Assembly (NCBI RefSeq): GCF_017591425.1
Contig: NW_024466599.1
Location: forward strand, 26,264,001 to 26,328,000
Source of the DNA: Ochotona curzoniae
Taxonomy: Eukaryota; Chordata; Mammalia; Lagomorpha; Ochotonidae
DNA length: 64,000 bases
Reading direction: 5' to 3'
The notes under the pieces are model-generated. The model made no database searches. It was given only the letters and a program-made list of their open reading frames with translations, and was not told the origin of the DNA. The translations under genes were made by a program, and so were the position numbers. Positions 1 through 11,349 of the stretch are shown piece after piece. Positions within the stretch are counted from its first letter, which is position 1. Each line of letters opens with the position of its first letter.

Positions 1-490
1 ATTTTGAAACTGATTTTCTTGTAAGACAGAGAGGGGTGCTGGATTAAACAGCAATTTACATAGCTTCTTAACATCCTCTCTCGACAACTGCTAGGAACTG
101 CAGGGCAGGAAAGGGTTAAGAGCAGAATCCAGCCTGGACCTGGGATTCCATCACTACAGTATCCTACCCTTCTGAGGACGTCAGCTCAATGACTGCTGTC
201 CTCTAACGGATGACCCCTTAACTTTCTTCTGGTGTTCCGGCTCTTCAGAGACAAAAGTAATGGCAGTATTATAAAACTGGGGTAAGTGGCATTTAAACCT
301 GCGTAGCTGGATGCTGAAATGTCAACATTTGGGCTAAGGCCTTGTCTATTGGGATTTCTAAAAAATGCTAAGAATCAGGGCATAAATTAGTGATGGATTA
401 TGTGTTCACTTGCTACTTGCACAATTTCTAGAGAAGCAGTGGAAACAGCATTACTTAGAAAAACTACGAAATAAATAATTTGGATGGTAC

Positions 491-778
491 CTTTTGATAA
501 ACAATGGAGCACACAAGATCCTTGACGGCGGATAAAGACAGCTCCTGGGCTTCGATGGTAACATTCTCCCGCGAGAGGCCGATCTGCAGCAGAAACGAGA
601 CCGTGTGCACGGAGCCTCCGGAGTTGGTGAGTGATGGTGCACTGAAGCTTCCATTCGAGAGGCGGGCCGACAGCCCCGTCCTGGGACTGGAACACGGAGA
701 AGGCGCTGGAAGCACAGCAGGAACAGGTGCCGGTAATACAGACTTCTGTGCGGATGGAGGGGAATTATTTGCAGACAT
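491..778 (-). CDS. PRKD3: PRKD3 first coding exon (protein kinase D3, residues 1-96)
   Basis: PRKD3 is a diacylglycerol-activated Ser/Thr kinase of the protein kinase D family that acts in the cytosol, at the Golgi and at membranes. The minus-strand frame opens with MSANNSPPSAQKSVLP and continues through the Ser/Pro-rich segment GLSARLSNGSFSAPSLTNS to AVKDLVCSIVYQK. This matches the N-terminus of human PRKD3 almost residue for residue. The stretch from about residue 50 is the start of the family's N-terminal ubiquitin-like dimerisation region. The C1, PH and kinase domains lie in later exons left of the window. The start at 778 is the family start. The exon ends after an AAG Lys codon at 491, followed by the donor GTACC (490-486). 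Reading past it gives VPSKLFIS and a stop, which is intron. The exon's 5' UTR boundary is not certain. Identity is from recall of the family, not a search. Confidence 0.95.
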
Positions 779-960
779 CTGCCTTTCTTTAATCGTTCAA
801 AATACTTGTCAGTTCTTTTTAACTGGTTATGAAGAGGTTATTAAAATAACAGCAGTAAAAAAACCCAAGTGCACTTTTGAATTTAGTTGACAGCTTCTTG
901 ACTTCCTCTTTTAAAGCACTCATGCCTGTAAGTCGTGTCTCTGCGAGTCTGAGGACACAA
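779..960 (-). other. PRKD3: Probable 5' UTR part of PRKD3 exon 2
   Basis: This is the sequence directly upstream of the PRKD3 ATG. On the minus strand a reasonable acceptor (TTGTGTCCTCAG) ends at about 949-950, which would make roughly 170 bases of this exon untranslated. Other AG sites nearer the ATG are weaker. A 34-codon upstream ORF lies inside (819-923). The boundary is a guess from splice consensus only. Confidence 0.4.
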
Positions 961-2377
961 GACACTGCTCTTCACAGCAGTCCCAGCCAGCAGTCCTGGA
1001 GATCACAAGCAGGGATCCGCACAGGATGCACCATCACCGAGTTATCTTCTTGGAACAGCTAACACTGCTTGTTTACTAAACATCTTCACCTAGTTTAAGT
1101 CCATTCTTGTTGCTCCCTTTTCATTTCAAAGCACAGCACAAAATAAAAGTTGTTTTACTGTCAAGATGAAATTCTCCTGGCTTCAAAAATAGTATGTCTT
1201 GGGTTGATCTACTGAGCACTTATCCTTGAGAGTTCATTAATTCGATGAGATGCCTTCTAGAACACTTATACCTTAAATCACCTTCTCACACATCCTTTTC
1301 ACTTTGGGAAGTGAGCTTTCCTATGAAGCACAAAGTTTTCACAAATAAGACAGGCATATTTCACTTGACAACTGGGTCAGTCGAGACAAGCAGATGCTCT
1401 AAGAAACAGCCTAGAAGGAATTTTTAAAAAGGTTTTTTAGTGCAATATATTTATTTGACACTAATTTTAAAAAGAATTTCCATAATTTTTAAATGGTAAA
1501 TATTTGGTCATATGTTTATAATTCATTAATCCAAGGAAGTCATTTTTTGTCTAGTTATTAGATTTATACCTGAAATTTACAGATCAAACTTTTCAAAGTT
1601 ATTTTATTTTAAACTGATGAAGATTAGCATTTTTATTCCACAATTATACAATGAAACTATAACAAAAACAGGGGGGGAAAGGCCAAAAAGAGTAAGACTA
1701 CATGAAATGCACATTTCCTAGCTATATAAAGGATGCATAATTTCCTAACAGATAAATCAAGTGTTAACAGTAAAAGTCTAGTTCTGCCAGACTATGAGTT
1801 GCTTTACTGGCCATCCCCTTTCAGCAGGTTAAGGAATTAAGTAGGGCACACTATGTCATACATAGTTATATAGCCAACAGAGTGTGAAAGTCAGGGCATG
1901 AAGACAGGAACATAGGAGAGATGGTCTCATCCACTTCTGAAATCAAGGATTTCAAACAGGAAGAAAGAGAACACCAGGTCCAGTGAACACGGACCATCAA
2001 TTTTAAGCACAATGCAGAAAGTCATATAAAAAAGGTACAATCTCGACACGGCTAAGTGAAATGGGCCATGAGACGGAGCCTTCTACATTCTCTTACACAT
2101 CCATAAACAATTTCAGTGCTGAGAATGAACGAAGTTCCCAATGTGGTTGCATTGAGTATTCAGAGTAATTTATGGAGCTAAATTAGGATGCCTATGACAT
2201 ACAGGTGGCATAATAGGAATAGGGGTGTTCAGAAGAAAAAATGAGAATCTGAAAAAAAAATGTGCAAAAAGCTTAAATAGTTACATTCAAGGAAACGACC
2301 ATCATCCCATCTTATATTGTGGAGCCCTGATTGATGTTTCACATACTTTACATCTCAGGACACTTAAAAAAAAAATA
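961..2377. other. PRKD3 intron 1, no recognised feature
   Basis: AT-rich sequence lies between the PRKD3 coding exon and the first CSINE. I see no coding exon, RNA gene or repeat that I can name here. Confidence 0.5.
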
Positions 2378-2628
2378 GGGCCTGGCGTGGTAGTCTAGCG
2401 GCTAAAGTCCTTGCCCTGCATGTGCCAGGACCCCATATGGGCACAGGAGGATCTTCCAGGTCTCCAACATCAGGGCAGGGTTCCAAGGCTTTTGAACCAT
2501 CCTCCTCTGTTTTCCCTGGTCAGAAGCAGAGAGCTGGATGGGAAGTGCAAAGGTTGGGACATGAACCGGTGCCAATATGGGATCCCAGCACTTGCAAGGG
2601 AGGAGTTAGCCATTGAGCGATTGTACCA
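2378..2628. mobile_element. CSINE head-to-head hybrid (foldback)
   Basis: A plus-strand CSINE head (about 2378-2442: GGCCTGGCGTGGTAGTCTAG through CCCATATGGGCACA) is joined to the 5' half of a CSINE in the opposite direction (about 2446-2628). The second part runs from the contracted TCTCC...CAGGGTTCCAAGG segment through AGCTGGATGGGAAG to a minus-strand head ending near 2628. Neither part has an A-rich tail. Confidence 0.75.
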
Positions 2629-2926
2629 ATCCATGACACTTCAAAAACTTGATGTGGAAACACTACCACTTTTGCTGCTGAGCAAACTGAAGCACAAGTA
2701 ATGAACTGGCAACCATATGGCTCTGAAAATACAGAGTGGGAATCAGAATCCAGGTCTCATACTGTTTAACCTACTGCTGTTCTCAAAATTACCAACTATT
2801 TCTCAAGATGACCCAAAAGCTGAGCAAATACTGCTCAGAAAGGATATAGCTAAAGTATAGAGGTTACAGAAACAGAACAGCTCCACCTGGATTTTGCTTA
2901 TTTTTTCTAACAATTTTGAATCTAAA

Positions 2927-3172
2927 GCTTCCCATCCAGCTCCCTGCTTGTGGCCTGGGAAAGCGGTCAGGGATGGCCCAAAACCTTGGGATCCTGCACC
3001 CATGAGGGGGACCTGGAAGAAGCTCCTGGCTCATGGCTTCGGACTGGCTCAGCTCCAGCCGTTGCAGCCACTTGGGGCGTGAATCACTGGACAGAAGATC
3101 TTCCTCTCTGTCTCTCCTCCTCTCTGTATATCCACCTTTCCAATAAAAAGAAATAAATTTAAAAAAAAAAAA
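2927..3172 (+). mobile_element. CSINE, 5'-truncated
   Basis: The copy starts mid-body at CTTCCCATCCAGCTCC and runs through TGTGGCCTGGGAAAGC, the CTCCTCTCTGTATATCC tail and a 12-base A tract. The tRNA-like head is missing, as expected for incomplete reverse transcription. It is antisense to PRKD3. Confidence 0.9.
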
Positions 3173-3899
3173 CCTGACTATGATGAATAAGAAACTACAG
3201 CAACTTAGCGAATATAGTTTGGTCTTCATGGTTCAGATGCAATGTATTCTACACTGCTAAGGCAATTAGCAAAAATGACTTCTATAACCTTGGACGAAAA
3301 AATGCAGAGAAAATAAATCATGGCCTAGAGTTGGGTACAATTGCTTCAAATACCGGGAAGTAGAGAAGGCAGTACGTATATTTCAGAAATCAGATATGGA
3401 AAAAACTTAATATAAACTCTTAATATAAATCCAAATCTGAGAATCTATTATGAAAAAAACATGGTTTGAAAATAACTAGAGAATAATATGATTATCACTA
3501 GATGTCAGTCCCAGATCAAACACGCAAGAACCACAAAGTCAACTGATGTACACTTTGAAAAATTAATGACTGCTGTATCAGGAGACAGCTGTTTACATGC
3601 ACTGAGCTACACTATCTACCGGCAGGACGGCTGTCCTAAGAAATCCGTACATATGTGAAGTTTTCTCCAACATCACACAATTAGGAAAGGCAGAGAAAAA
3701 GCACATTCTGATAAAAACCACTAGTTAAGATGGTTTTCCAGGCTCTTTGTAAACGTGAATAGTGTCTTCACAAGGTTCATGGAGAACAGAATTAAAGGGT
3801 GTTTATTTTTTTGTGTCAATTTTTATAAAAAATGCATCCATGAAGGGCCATCTGAAGCTCGTGGGAAATAATTTTTATTTAAAAAAAAAACTGCACAGA
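3173..3899. other. PRKD3 intron 1, no recognised feature
   Basis: Unassigned AT-rich sequence. No open frame or repeat that I can name. Confidence 0.45.
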
Positions 3900-4200
3900 T
3901 TTAAAGATCTTTAGGGGAGCTGCTGGTACAGACAGGACAGAGACATGGCCTCTCTGCTGTTGACTCTACAAATGACTGCCAGTACGAGGCTGGGCACCAG
4001 TGCTGCAAGTCTGGAACTCCTCCTGGATCTCCCACTGGGTGACAGGGACTAAGTACAAGGACCATCCTCCACTGCTTTCCCAGGCACATCAGCAGAGAGC
4101 TGGATTGGAAGTAGAGCAGGCAGGATGCCAACTGGCACTCACATGGGATGCCCGGGTTGTGGGTGGCGGCTGAACTCAGTGTGCCTGGTTACGGCCCCAA
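3900..4200 (-). mobile_element. Diverged CSINE
   Basis: Recognisable minus-strand blocks are GATCTCCCACTGGGTGACAG, CTGCTTTCCCAGGCACATCA and GAGAGCTGGATTGGAAGTAG, then CACATGGGATGCCCGG. High divergence and the GCACATCAGCAG variant point to an old subfamily. The tail end is poorly defined. Confidence 0.7.
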
Positions 4201-5247
4201 TTTCAAATACTTTTCACATCAAAATAAATGTATCTTTCAATTACATTTCCTATAAAGTCTTGCAGTATCCTCAAACGTCACTTGCAAGCTGGATATTACT
4301 GCAATTGGGCCACTGATGCGATGTCTGTGGGAAGTTTTTAGGAGCACGCTTGGAACTGTGTCAGCAGCCCTATACTGCTTCTCATTAATTAGGAGGTTAT
4401 ACAGTCACAAAGACATGCATGCAAAATCCCCAATCCAGAAGAAAGAAACTAAAGCTAAAATTAAAGTCAGCAAGGATAAGTGTAAAGCTCTCCATTTAGT
4501 TTCAGAAAATTGTGCAAAACAAAATGCGGAAATTCTGATTGGGAAGCTGTCCCTGTGAGAGGAAGTTACAACTTAAAAGTTAGTATCAGTTGCTACTGTA
4601 ACAGGTGACTCAGAAAGGTGATGTACACCTAAGCCTCCATCACACACAGAAGGCGTCAGCATCGTTCTCGCTGCCAGTCAACCCAGCTATGCTCTTCACA
4701 GAAAGAGAACCAGCGTCTCGGCGAAGCTGCTGCCGCCCACACCTCCACAGCTGACTGGTAATAGAGCTGAGGTGCACACTGGCCTCCCAAACTCTTAATG
4801 CCCCAGGTTCTTCCACCTCCACCAACCCAACAAAGAGACACGATGTCTGATGAGGTCATTAGTTCTATAGCATAACTGACTCAAGTTGTTTTAGAAAACT
4901 GAACAAGAGGATAAGGGTGAGGGGATAAAAGTTGGATAATGTGTACTGGATCAGAGGCAAAAGGAATACACTCTTGGTATTACACAGCATAGTGGGGGCA
5001 ACTATAGTAATCCATTACATTGTTTCTGAATAGACAGAGATGAGCTCCAAGGCTCCAATTATGAAATGACAAAGAGGGGGAAATGTTAATTACTGATGTG
5101 ATCAGTATGTATTACGATCTATCTGTATACTGTACAGATAGTATACTGAAAGGTCAATGTTTTCCATAAATATGTACAATTATCATTCATATGTTTTAAA
5201 AAAAGACAGCTGAACAACACAGTAAAATATTCATGGGTAGGGATGAC
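4201..5247. other. PRKD3 intron 1, no recognised feature
   Basis: About 1 kb without a gene or a repeat that I can name. Short open frames here show no family signature. Confidence 0.45.
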
Positions 5248-5558
5248 ACTTGGCATCAGTTGTGCTACAGCAGGTAAAAGCCACTGTCTGAAACACCCCT
5301 CGTGAGTGCTGGCCCAAAACCCAGCTGCTCCACTTCCTATCCAGCTCTCTGCTAACGTGCCTGGGAAAGCAGTGGAATGATGGCCCAAGGGCTTGGATCC
5401 CTGCACCCACGTGGGAGATGGGAAGACACAGTCCTAGCTTGCACCCTAACTGCTGAAGCCATCTGGAAAGTAACCCGGGCTATGAAAGAGCTCTTTCTCT
5501 CTTTCACTTTCTGTGTCACTCTTCCAAATAAATAATCTTTAAAAACAAACAAACAAAA
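5248..5558 (+). mobile_element. Old-subfamily CSINE
   Basis: The body contains CTATCCAGCTCTCTGCTAAC, GTGCCTGGGAAAGCAGTGG and CCTGCACCCACGTGGGAGAT. It ends CCAAATAAATAATCTTTAAA followed by an (AAAC)n stretch. It lacks the GTATATCTG tail of the younger copies. Confidence 0.8.
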
Positions 5559-5579
5559 ATAAAACAAATCTATGTTCCT

Positions 5580-5676
5580 GACTTTGGTCCTGGCCCAGTC
5601 TTGGCCACTGCAATCATTTGGGGGTGTTAACCACTTCATGAGAGCTCTTTCAAATAAATAAAATTTAAATTTAAAA
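5580..5676 (+). mobile_element. CSINE 3' fragment
   Basis: Only the last part is present (CTGGCCCAGTCTTGGCCACT...CATTTGGGGG, then TCAAATAAATAAAATTTAAA). It directly follows the previous copy and may be part of the same damaged insertion. Confidence 0.6.
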
Positions 5677-8600
5677 ATGTATTCTAATATATGTCTTCCT
5701 AGTAATTTTTATTTTATTATACCTATAAATTTAAGACAACTATCAGTAACTGTCCAATAAAAATGTCTAATTTATCAGAATAACTATTCATAACTATAAA
5801 CTTTTGTGTGAAATTATTTTTTTAAAGTTTCAGCATGTCACAAAGAAACCAAACATGTCACAGTAGCTTTTGCCCACGTATCCTGATTTCCATTCCTCCT
5901 TCCTTTTATAGAATCCCTGTCAGCTCTATAAGGTATGAAAGGGTAGGGTGTAAAACAGTAACACCAAATGCCAAGAGAAATCCATTAATTCCAATTTATG
6001 TGAACATTGGTATATTGCTGAATTCTCCTTCTTTGTGCTTCAATCAGAAAACTGAAGTGGTACACATTAATTTATAAATTGCATATCAATTAGATATGTT
6101 TCTAATATAGGTTATTTCTAACATCTATGAAAGAACCTGTATATAAAGATATCATCTAGTTGGCACATTTTTAATATGCTTACTTGGAGTATCTCAGAAT
6201 TACCTGTCACATATCTCATTCTAACAGGCTTCTTTCATCTGTTGCCATCACTGAATGAAATCAAAACATAGAATCAGAAGATATCTTGAGTCCAGCCTGC
6301 TCTGTTCTAACAAAAGTGACATGAAGGCCCTTAAATGTAAGGGACCTACCTGAGGGTTACTGCATGAAAACATCACTGGTGGATCTACTTTCTGCTCTTC
6401 CTCCTCTTTCCCCCTTACTTCCCCTCACTACAAATACCTGATTTCTTTCTTAACCAAAATCCCTAAGGAAAAGATCTAACAGCATCATTTTCACTCAATA
6501 CTTAGTACTTACTGTTAAAGATTGCTCTAAGAGATGGCAATTACCCGGCAGTAACCAAAACAGTGTGGCCACTGCTCTCTCCCGATCCCACAGGCCTTAA
6601 ACAAGCATTCAAGTCAGTAGCTGGATAATTACAAACCACGAGAATCTATATGAGCAAGTGTAATAATGGGACCTAATTTCAGTTGGGGTCTCAGGCAGGG
6701 TTCATCTAAGGAAATACTTACGCAGGACTTCTGAATAAGCAGCAGTCAAGGAAGCAAAGACAGAATTCCAGTAAGAAAAAACATGTCGAGTTATTAAATA
6801 TTTCAAAAGGAAGTCTGCTATTTAGTGTAGCCAATGTTCTTTTTGTACTCAAAAGGGTAGAGTGAAGAGCTAAGAATGCTTTTCCTATTCCAAAAGCAGA
6901 ATTATTTATCATGCCTGTACAAGTGAAAAGTTTTCCAAAGTTCAATTTAGTTTTGTGGGCTAATAATGCTAAACAAAGTCGAGGGTTGTACATGTTTCGA
7001 ACCATTCGTGTTTGCCCTGATGCAGGCCTGACTCTGCTTAATAATCCTGATATTGTTTTTGCATTGCCTACTGCACAAAAACCCAAATCTTGTTTCTTTT
7101 ATAAAAGTCAAAATTTGCAGCAAGCTCTGCTTTTATTTTCATACATTTTCAAACACATGACCATTTCCTTACATTAGTATTCTCTCCCTGTTAGGAGCTC
7201 AGCATTTAGCTAAATTCTTCCCTCTAAAATGCTGCTCATCTGGACAGTGGCCCATAAGCCTCAGCCTTTTCACTATCCACAGAGCTTAAGAGGGCCCACC
7301 GTGTATCCTCCCCGCTCCAGCACTCAAAGTTTATCCAATAATAATATTACAGACTGGCAAGCACCTCGAATCTATGGTGAGTCTGATGTGTCCTCATCTT
7401 TCTTTGCATCAGTAATGTCTGAGCCATCGGACTGGCTAATAGCCAGTGAGCAGTTTCTCACTGCCCCAGCCAACCAAGCAACCAATCACGCAAGGTGAGA
7501 ACGCTTTTTCCTAAGGACCCCAGGGACACACATACATAAACAAGTTTAGTCTGAATTATATAATCAAGAGGACTCAAAATACAACAGCACAGGAAATTCT
7601 GAATCACTGGCATGATTACTAAATCAAATTAAAACTTGTACTAGTCAATAATTTCCTCATATATCAAGTTCTGAACCAGGCACATTTAAAACGTAAAACG
7701 CATTTAACTGACTGCCGAATTTTCTTCCTATATGAGGTGTCTTCGATTTTCACATAATCTTAAACATTTTACATCCAAAAATCTTTTATTTGATTTTTGT
7801 GTGTGCAGTGAAAACCCCACTAACAGGAATGCATGTGCATGTTAAAGGGGTCATCTGGCGAAACTGAAACCTTATAAAATCTGGATAAAAGATCAAGCAT
7901 TATCTGAGCCACTTTTCAAAATTCGTTTTAAATACAGGCCCATCAACTTTCTTTTAGCCCATTGATCCTGAAATGTGAACCACTTCATAAGTAGCTCGAC
8001 AAACAGGAATACTCCAAGCTCATCTGATCAGGCCCTGCACATTAACATTACTACCACACGAAGCAAAATCAGCCAAGACAGTTCCTGCCGCCTGTTTGAA
8101 ATACTACTTTTATTAAAACTTGTCTTTGACTTTTGGCTGAATTTCCACACTTGACTCAAGATTCTAACCGGGGAGGGAGCAGGGGTCCTTGCACAGGGTG
8201 AGAGTGACCGCAGCCACAGCAGCGACAGGGAAGCTTTCCAAAGGTATTCCCCGCCCTCACGCTCACCGCACTAAAAGTTTGCAAACCTGACTTAAGCAAA
8301 AGCAAAACCGCGCAAAATCTACAACATAAAAAACAAAATAAAAGCATTCTCAGAGCAACAAATATAAAATCTTCGGTGATACGAAACGAAAACGTTTTAC
8401 AAGTCTTTCATTTACTGGTGGCCACAAGCCCTGTAGGCAGCAGCCTCCGAAGTCGAAGTCGTAGTTCAGGGTGGAACTTATCCTCCCTCATCAAAGATAA
8501 CACCGATAAGGCTTATTTCCTGTGTGGGGATGGGTGTGGCTGAAGAAGACAGTTAGGTCCCAGCCAGCAATCTGCGCAGGGACAAGTCTGCAGGTCGCAA

Positions 8601-8840
8601 GGCACCCGATTTACATTCGCGCTTACAGACGGTCAGGCCCAGGCTTCGGGGTGCAGGAGTGCAAAGAAAACGCCCAACAGTATGCGGTTATTATTACTAT
8701 TTTTTTAATTGCTCCAAATGCAGCCGCAAATCCTCGGCGTTTCATCTTCACAGACACCTCGGAGGGGTGGGAGGGGAGGTGACAGCAACTCGGGGGGGGG
8801 GCAGTGCTGCAACTTGCCAATAAATCTAAACGCCTTTGGG
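5677..8840. other. PRKD3 intron 1, no recognised gene
   Basis: About 3.2 kb of intron. Open frames at 6718-7086 (minus), 6911-7177 (plus) and 7229-7498 (plus) have no recognisable homology. G+C rises from about 8.5 kb towards the CpG island. Confidence 0.45.
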
Positions 8841-9372
8841 ACATTAAGGGGTGCGGGCTCTCATTCCACTCACACCCGCACACCTCCCACCTCGCCCCCC
8901 AAAAAATCTGCCTCCTCTGAGACCGGGCACCACCGAAAGTGATGAAAAATGTAAAAGGCTCAGCCCAAACCGTGCTTTGCGAGAACCGCCGCGGGCCTGG
9001 GCGTCGGGAGCCAGTTTGGCAGACCCGGGACAGAGGGTCCCTCCCCGCCACCCCCAGGGCTGGACGCCCGTTGCGGTCACCCTCCCCCCCCCCTGTCGAG
9101 CGAGAACCCAAGTTGGGCTGAGCTCGGACGCCGGAACTTGGCCCCGTCGCGCCGCCCGCCGCCCCCAGCCCGCCGCGCGCTCCCCCAACTTCCCGCCCAG
9201 CCCGGCGGCCACCGCCCAGCCCCGCACGCCGTCCGGGTCCCGCCGACGCCGCGTGCGGGGCGTGGGGGGAAGGGCCGCCGGCGACTCGGCCCCTCGGGCC
9301 GGGAGAACAAAGCGGCGGCGGCACCAACTTTTTTCGGTGTGTGCTCCGCTGCTCCCTGAGGCGATTACTTAC

Positions 9373-9640
9373 TGAGGCGGACACGGCCGGTCGTGAGCAA
9401 CTCGGCGCCCGCCCGCGTCTGGACCCCAGAGCTGGCGGGAGCGAGCCTTCACGCGCCTCACACGATCCCGCCCGCCGCCGCCGCCGGCGCCCCTTCCTCT
9501 CTCTCCCTCCCCGTCCCGTCCTGAGGCCGGAGGGCGGGGGGCCGGGGCGTGCGGGGCGGGGGCTCGCGAGGGGCGGGGGCGCGCGGCCGGCGCGGGGCCT
9601 GCCGGGAGCTGTAGTTCCCCCGGCGCGCCCGGCCGGGGGG
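9373..9640 (-). other. PRKD3: Predicted non-coding exon 1 of PRKD3
   Basis: On the minus strand a near-perfect donor (CCTCA|GTAAGTAAT, GTAAGT at 9372-9367) lies inside the CpG island, about 8.4 kb upstream of the exon carrying the PRKD3 ATG. A leader exon ending here would splice to the exon at about 491-950. The 5' end is unknown; the ZNF143-type motif and GC boxes at 9531-9615 suggest transcription begins between about 9400 and 9640. Confidence 0.55.
9604..9615 (-). promoter_or_regulatory. ZNF143/SBS-type promoter motif
   Basis: The minus strand reads GGAACTACAGCTCCCGGC across 9601-9618, containing the core ACTACANNTCCC. This motif is bound by ZNF143 and typically sits close to start sites of CpG-island genes. 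Binding is inferred from the motif alone. Confidence 0.7.
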
Positions 9641-9910
9641 TGACGGCCGCGCCGGGCGGTCGTGAGTTCTGTGGGAAGCCGCGTGCTGGTCGGCTTTGCT
9701 CGTCTGCCCTCCTCTAGGTCGGCGCGGCGCGGCGGGTGCGGGGAAGCGGCTCGAGGGAGCAGTCTACTTCGCGGCAGCTCTGTCTACTAGCACCGTCGAT
9801 CCGGGATGCCCGCCTTGTCCTCTCGCGGTCGGCTCTGCGGGGGTGCGGCGACCGCCAGGGCTGAGAAGTGACAAGTTGAAAGGCCGGCTTGCGAGGTGGC
9901 CGGAGCAGGG

Positions 9911-10542
9911 GGCCACGCGGGTCTCAGTCCTACTCACATCCCTCCCGCCTGGTCCCCCCACGCTGGCCCCGGGCTCCTCAGCCCCGCGCGTTTCGCACCG
10001 CGACTGGCACCCCCCAAAACCCTTCCCCGACAGCCAGTAAGCTCGGGTGGCGACCCTCCCTGTGTGTCTCCTCTTGGTTCCTCCAGCGTGACGCCTGTCA
10101 CCGAGGTTAAGCGTAGTCAAGACCGCCGGGGTCCGTGGGAGAGTGCGGAGAAAACCCTGCAGTTGGACGACGTGTTGTCCCGAAAGTCCTGGTGGAAAAG
10201 GAATAAACCCTGATCCCCCCATCCCCACCTGCCTGCGGAAGTTCCCCGGGCTGCTTTTGGCGACAGAAGGAAAAAAAAAAAAAAAAACCTTGAGTGGATC
10301 TCTGCATTTGATACCTAATAATCAATCTTTCCATCTCCTGGATTTAAGGTTGAAAACAGAACTTTAAAAGTGCGTGCTAACCATGAGGCAAGTAAAATTG
10401 TGAGTAACCCTGATCTACCCCCAGCCATGATTTGCAGTTTTAAAGACATTCCTGACCCTTTCTCCGGGAACTGGAAACTGCTGAATGTCTTCCATCCAGC
10501 ATCAATCTAATTGTATCCTACTTGAAGTTTTTATTCTGCCTT
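9911..10542. other. Intergenic flank of the CpG island
   Basis: G+C falls from the island shore to ordinary AT-rich DNA. A 17-base A tract lies near 10270. No exon or repeat is recognised. Confidence 0.45.
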
Positions 10543-10566
10543 TTTGTTTGTTTGTTTGTTTGTTTT
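10543..10566. repeat. (TTTG)n simple repeat
   Basis: About five tandem GTTT units flanked by unrelated AT-rich sequence. Confidence 0.9.
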
Positions 10567-10651
10567 ACTTATTCCCCACGTCCTATTTCAGAGTGCCTGA
10601 TGTGTGCCTGGGCTCCCTATCCTATTGCGGCTTCTGGCAAATGAGTGCCCA

Positions 10652-10822
10652 GTAAAGGAGCAGATAGATAATGGCTGTAGGAAGTTGGGCTGCCACCACC
10701 CACGTGGAAGACCAGGTCCAGCTGTTGTGGCAACTGGGGGAGTGAATCAACAGATGGAAGTTCTCTCTGTGTTTGTCTCTTTCTGTGACTTTCAAACAAA
10801 TAATAAATAGGACTTTGAAAAG
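10652..10822 (+). mobile_element. Diverged CSINE 3' part
   Basis: Blocks CCACGTGGAAGACCAGGTCC, GCAACTGGGGGAGTGAATCA and CTTTCAAACAAATAATAAAT identify the 3' half of an old-subfamily copy. The first half is deleted or unrecognisable. Confidence 0.65.
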
Positions 10823-11125
10823 GAAATGTAGACGTCTAGTCTTGCCCAAATATCCTTTCTCAGTGAAATTCCTAGGTCCTTGTCATCGCCCTCTCACTGT
10901 TGACTTCTACTTTCTGCTGTAAAAAAGAAGCAGAAATTACTCATCCTAGAAGGAGCTTTCCCTAACAAGTCAAACCACTGTTTTACGGCTTGCATATCTA
11001 TTCTACAGAGTTTTAAATGTTTACTTGCATTTCTGAGGATTGACACTTTGAAAAAAATGTATGGACAAGCAGAATGAAAAGATATGTTTAGGAACTGAAA
11101 GGGTGGCAAACAATGTAATTTTTCG

Positions 11126-11325
11126 CCTGCAGTGCCAGCATCCCATATGGGCACCAGTTCTGTCCTTGCTGCTCCACTTTCCATCCAGCTGTCTGCTTGT
11201 GGCCTGGGGAAGCAGAGGAGGATGGGCCAAAGCCTTAGGACCCTACCCTGCACACGTGTGGGAGACCCAGAGGAAGCTCCTAGCTCCTGGCTTTGGATCA
11301 GTCCAGCTCTAGCCATAGCATAGCA
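11126..11325 (+). mobile_element. CSINE truncated at its 3' end
   Basis: It starts at TGCCTGCAGTGCCAGCATCC-like head sequence and runs to GATCAGTCCAGCTCTAGCC. It lacks the tail and is directly followed by another copy in the same direction. Confidence 0.8.
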
Positions 11326-11349
11326 ACCGAAGTACTCCCCATGAACTCT

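Larger units (their letters stand above)
8850..9910. promoter_or_regulatory. PRKD3: CpG island, promoter region of PRKD3
   Basis: A sharp rise in G+C with undepleted CpG, densest at about 9120-9780. GC boxes of the GGGCGGGG type occur at about 9531-9540, 9553-9562 and 9571-9579. No TATA box is evident. Position and orientation fit the promoter of the minus-strand PRKD3 gene, whose first coding exon lies about 8.6 kb away. Any plus-strand transcript from the island is not visible from sequence alone. Confidence 0.85.

Noticed and set aside
6718..7177. Overlapping open frames of 122 (minus) and 88 (plus) codons in PRKD3 intron 1
   Set aside because: No homology that I recognise, no splice context, and low-complexity hydrophobic C-terminal part. 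Chance frames are likely.
7229..7498. 89-codon frame ending exactly at a GTGAGA donor-like site
   Set aside because: PRKD3 is transcribed from the other strand here, no acceptor or partner exon is evident and the protein is not recognisable.
8851..9375. Open frame of 174 codons on the plus strand
   Set aside because: Same composition effect of the CpG island. It ends at the predicted PRKD3 donor by coincidence and has no protein family signature.
8623..9384. Open frame of 253 codons on the minus strand
   Set aside because: It lies in the CpG island, where stop codons are rare by composition. The translation is Gly/Arg/Pro-rich without domains and overlaps frames on the other strand.
9340..9910. 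Possible plus-strand gene diverging from the PRKD3 CpG island
   Set aside because: Open frames exist, but no convincing donor, Kozak start or protein similarity was found on the plus strand. A non-coding transcript cannot be excluded.
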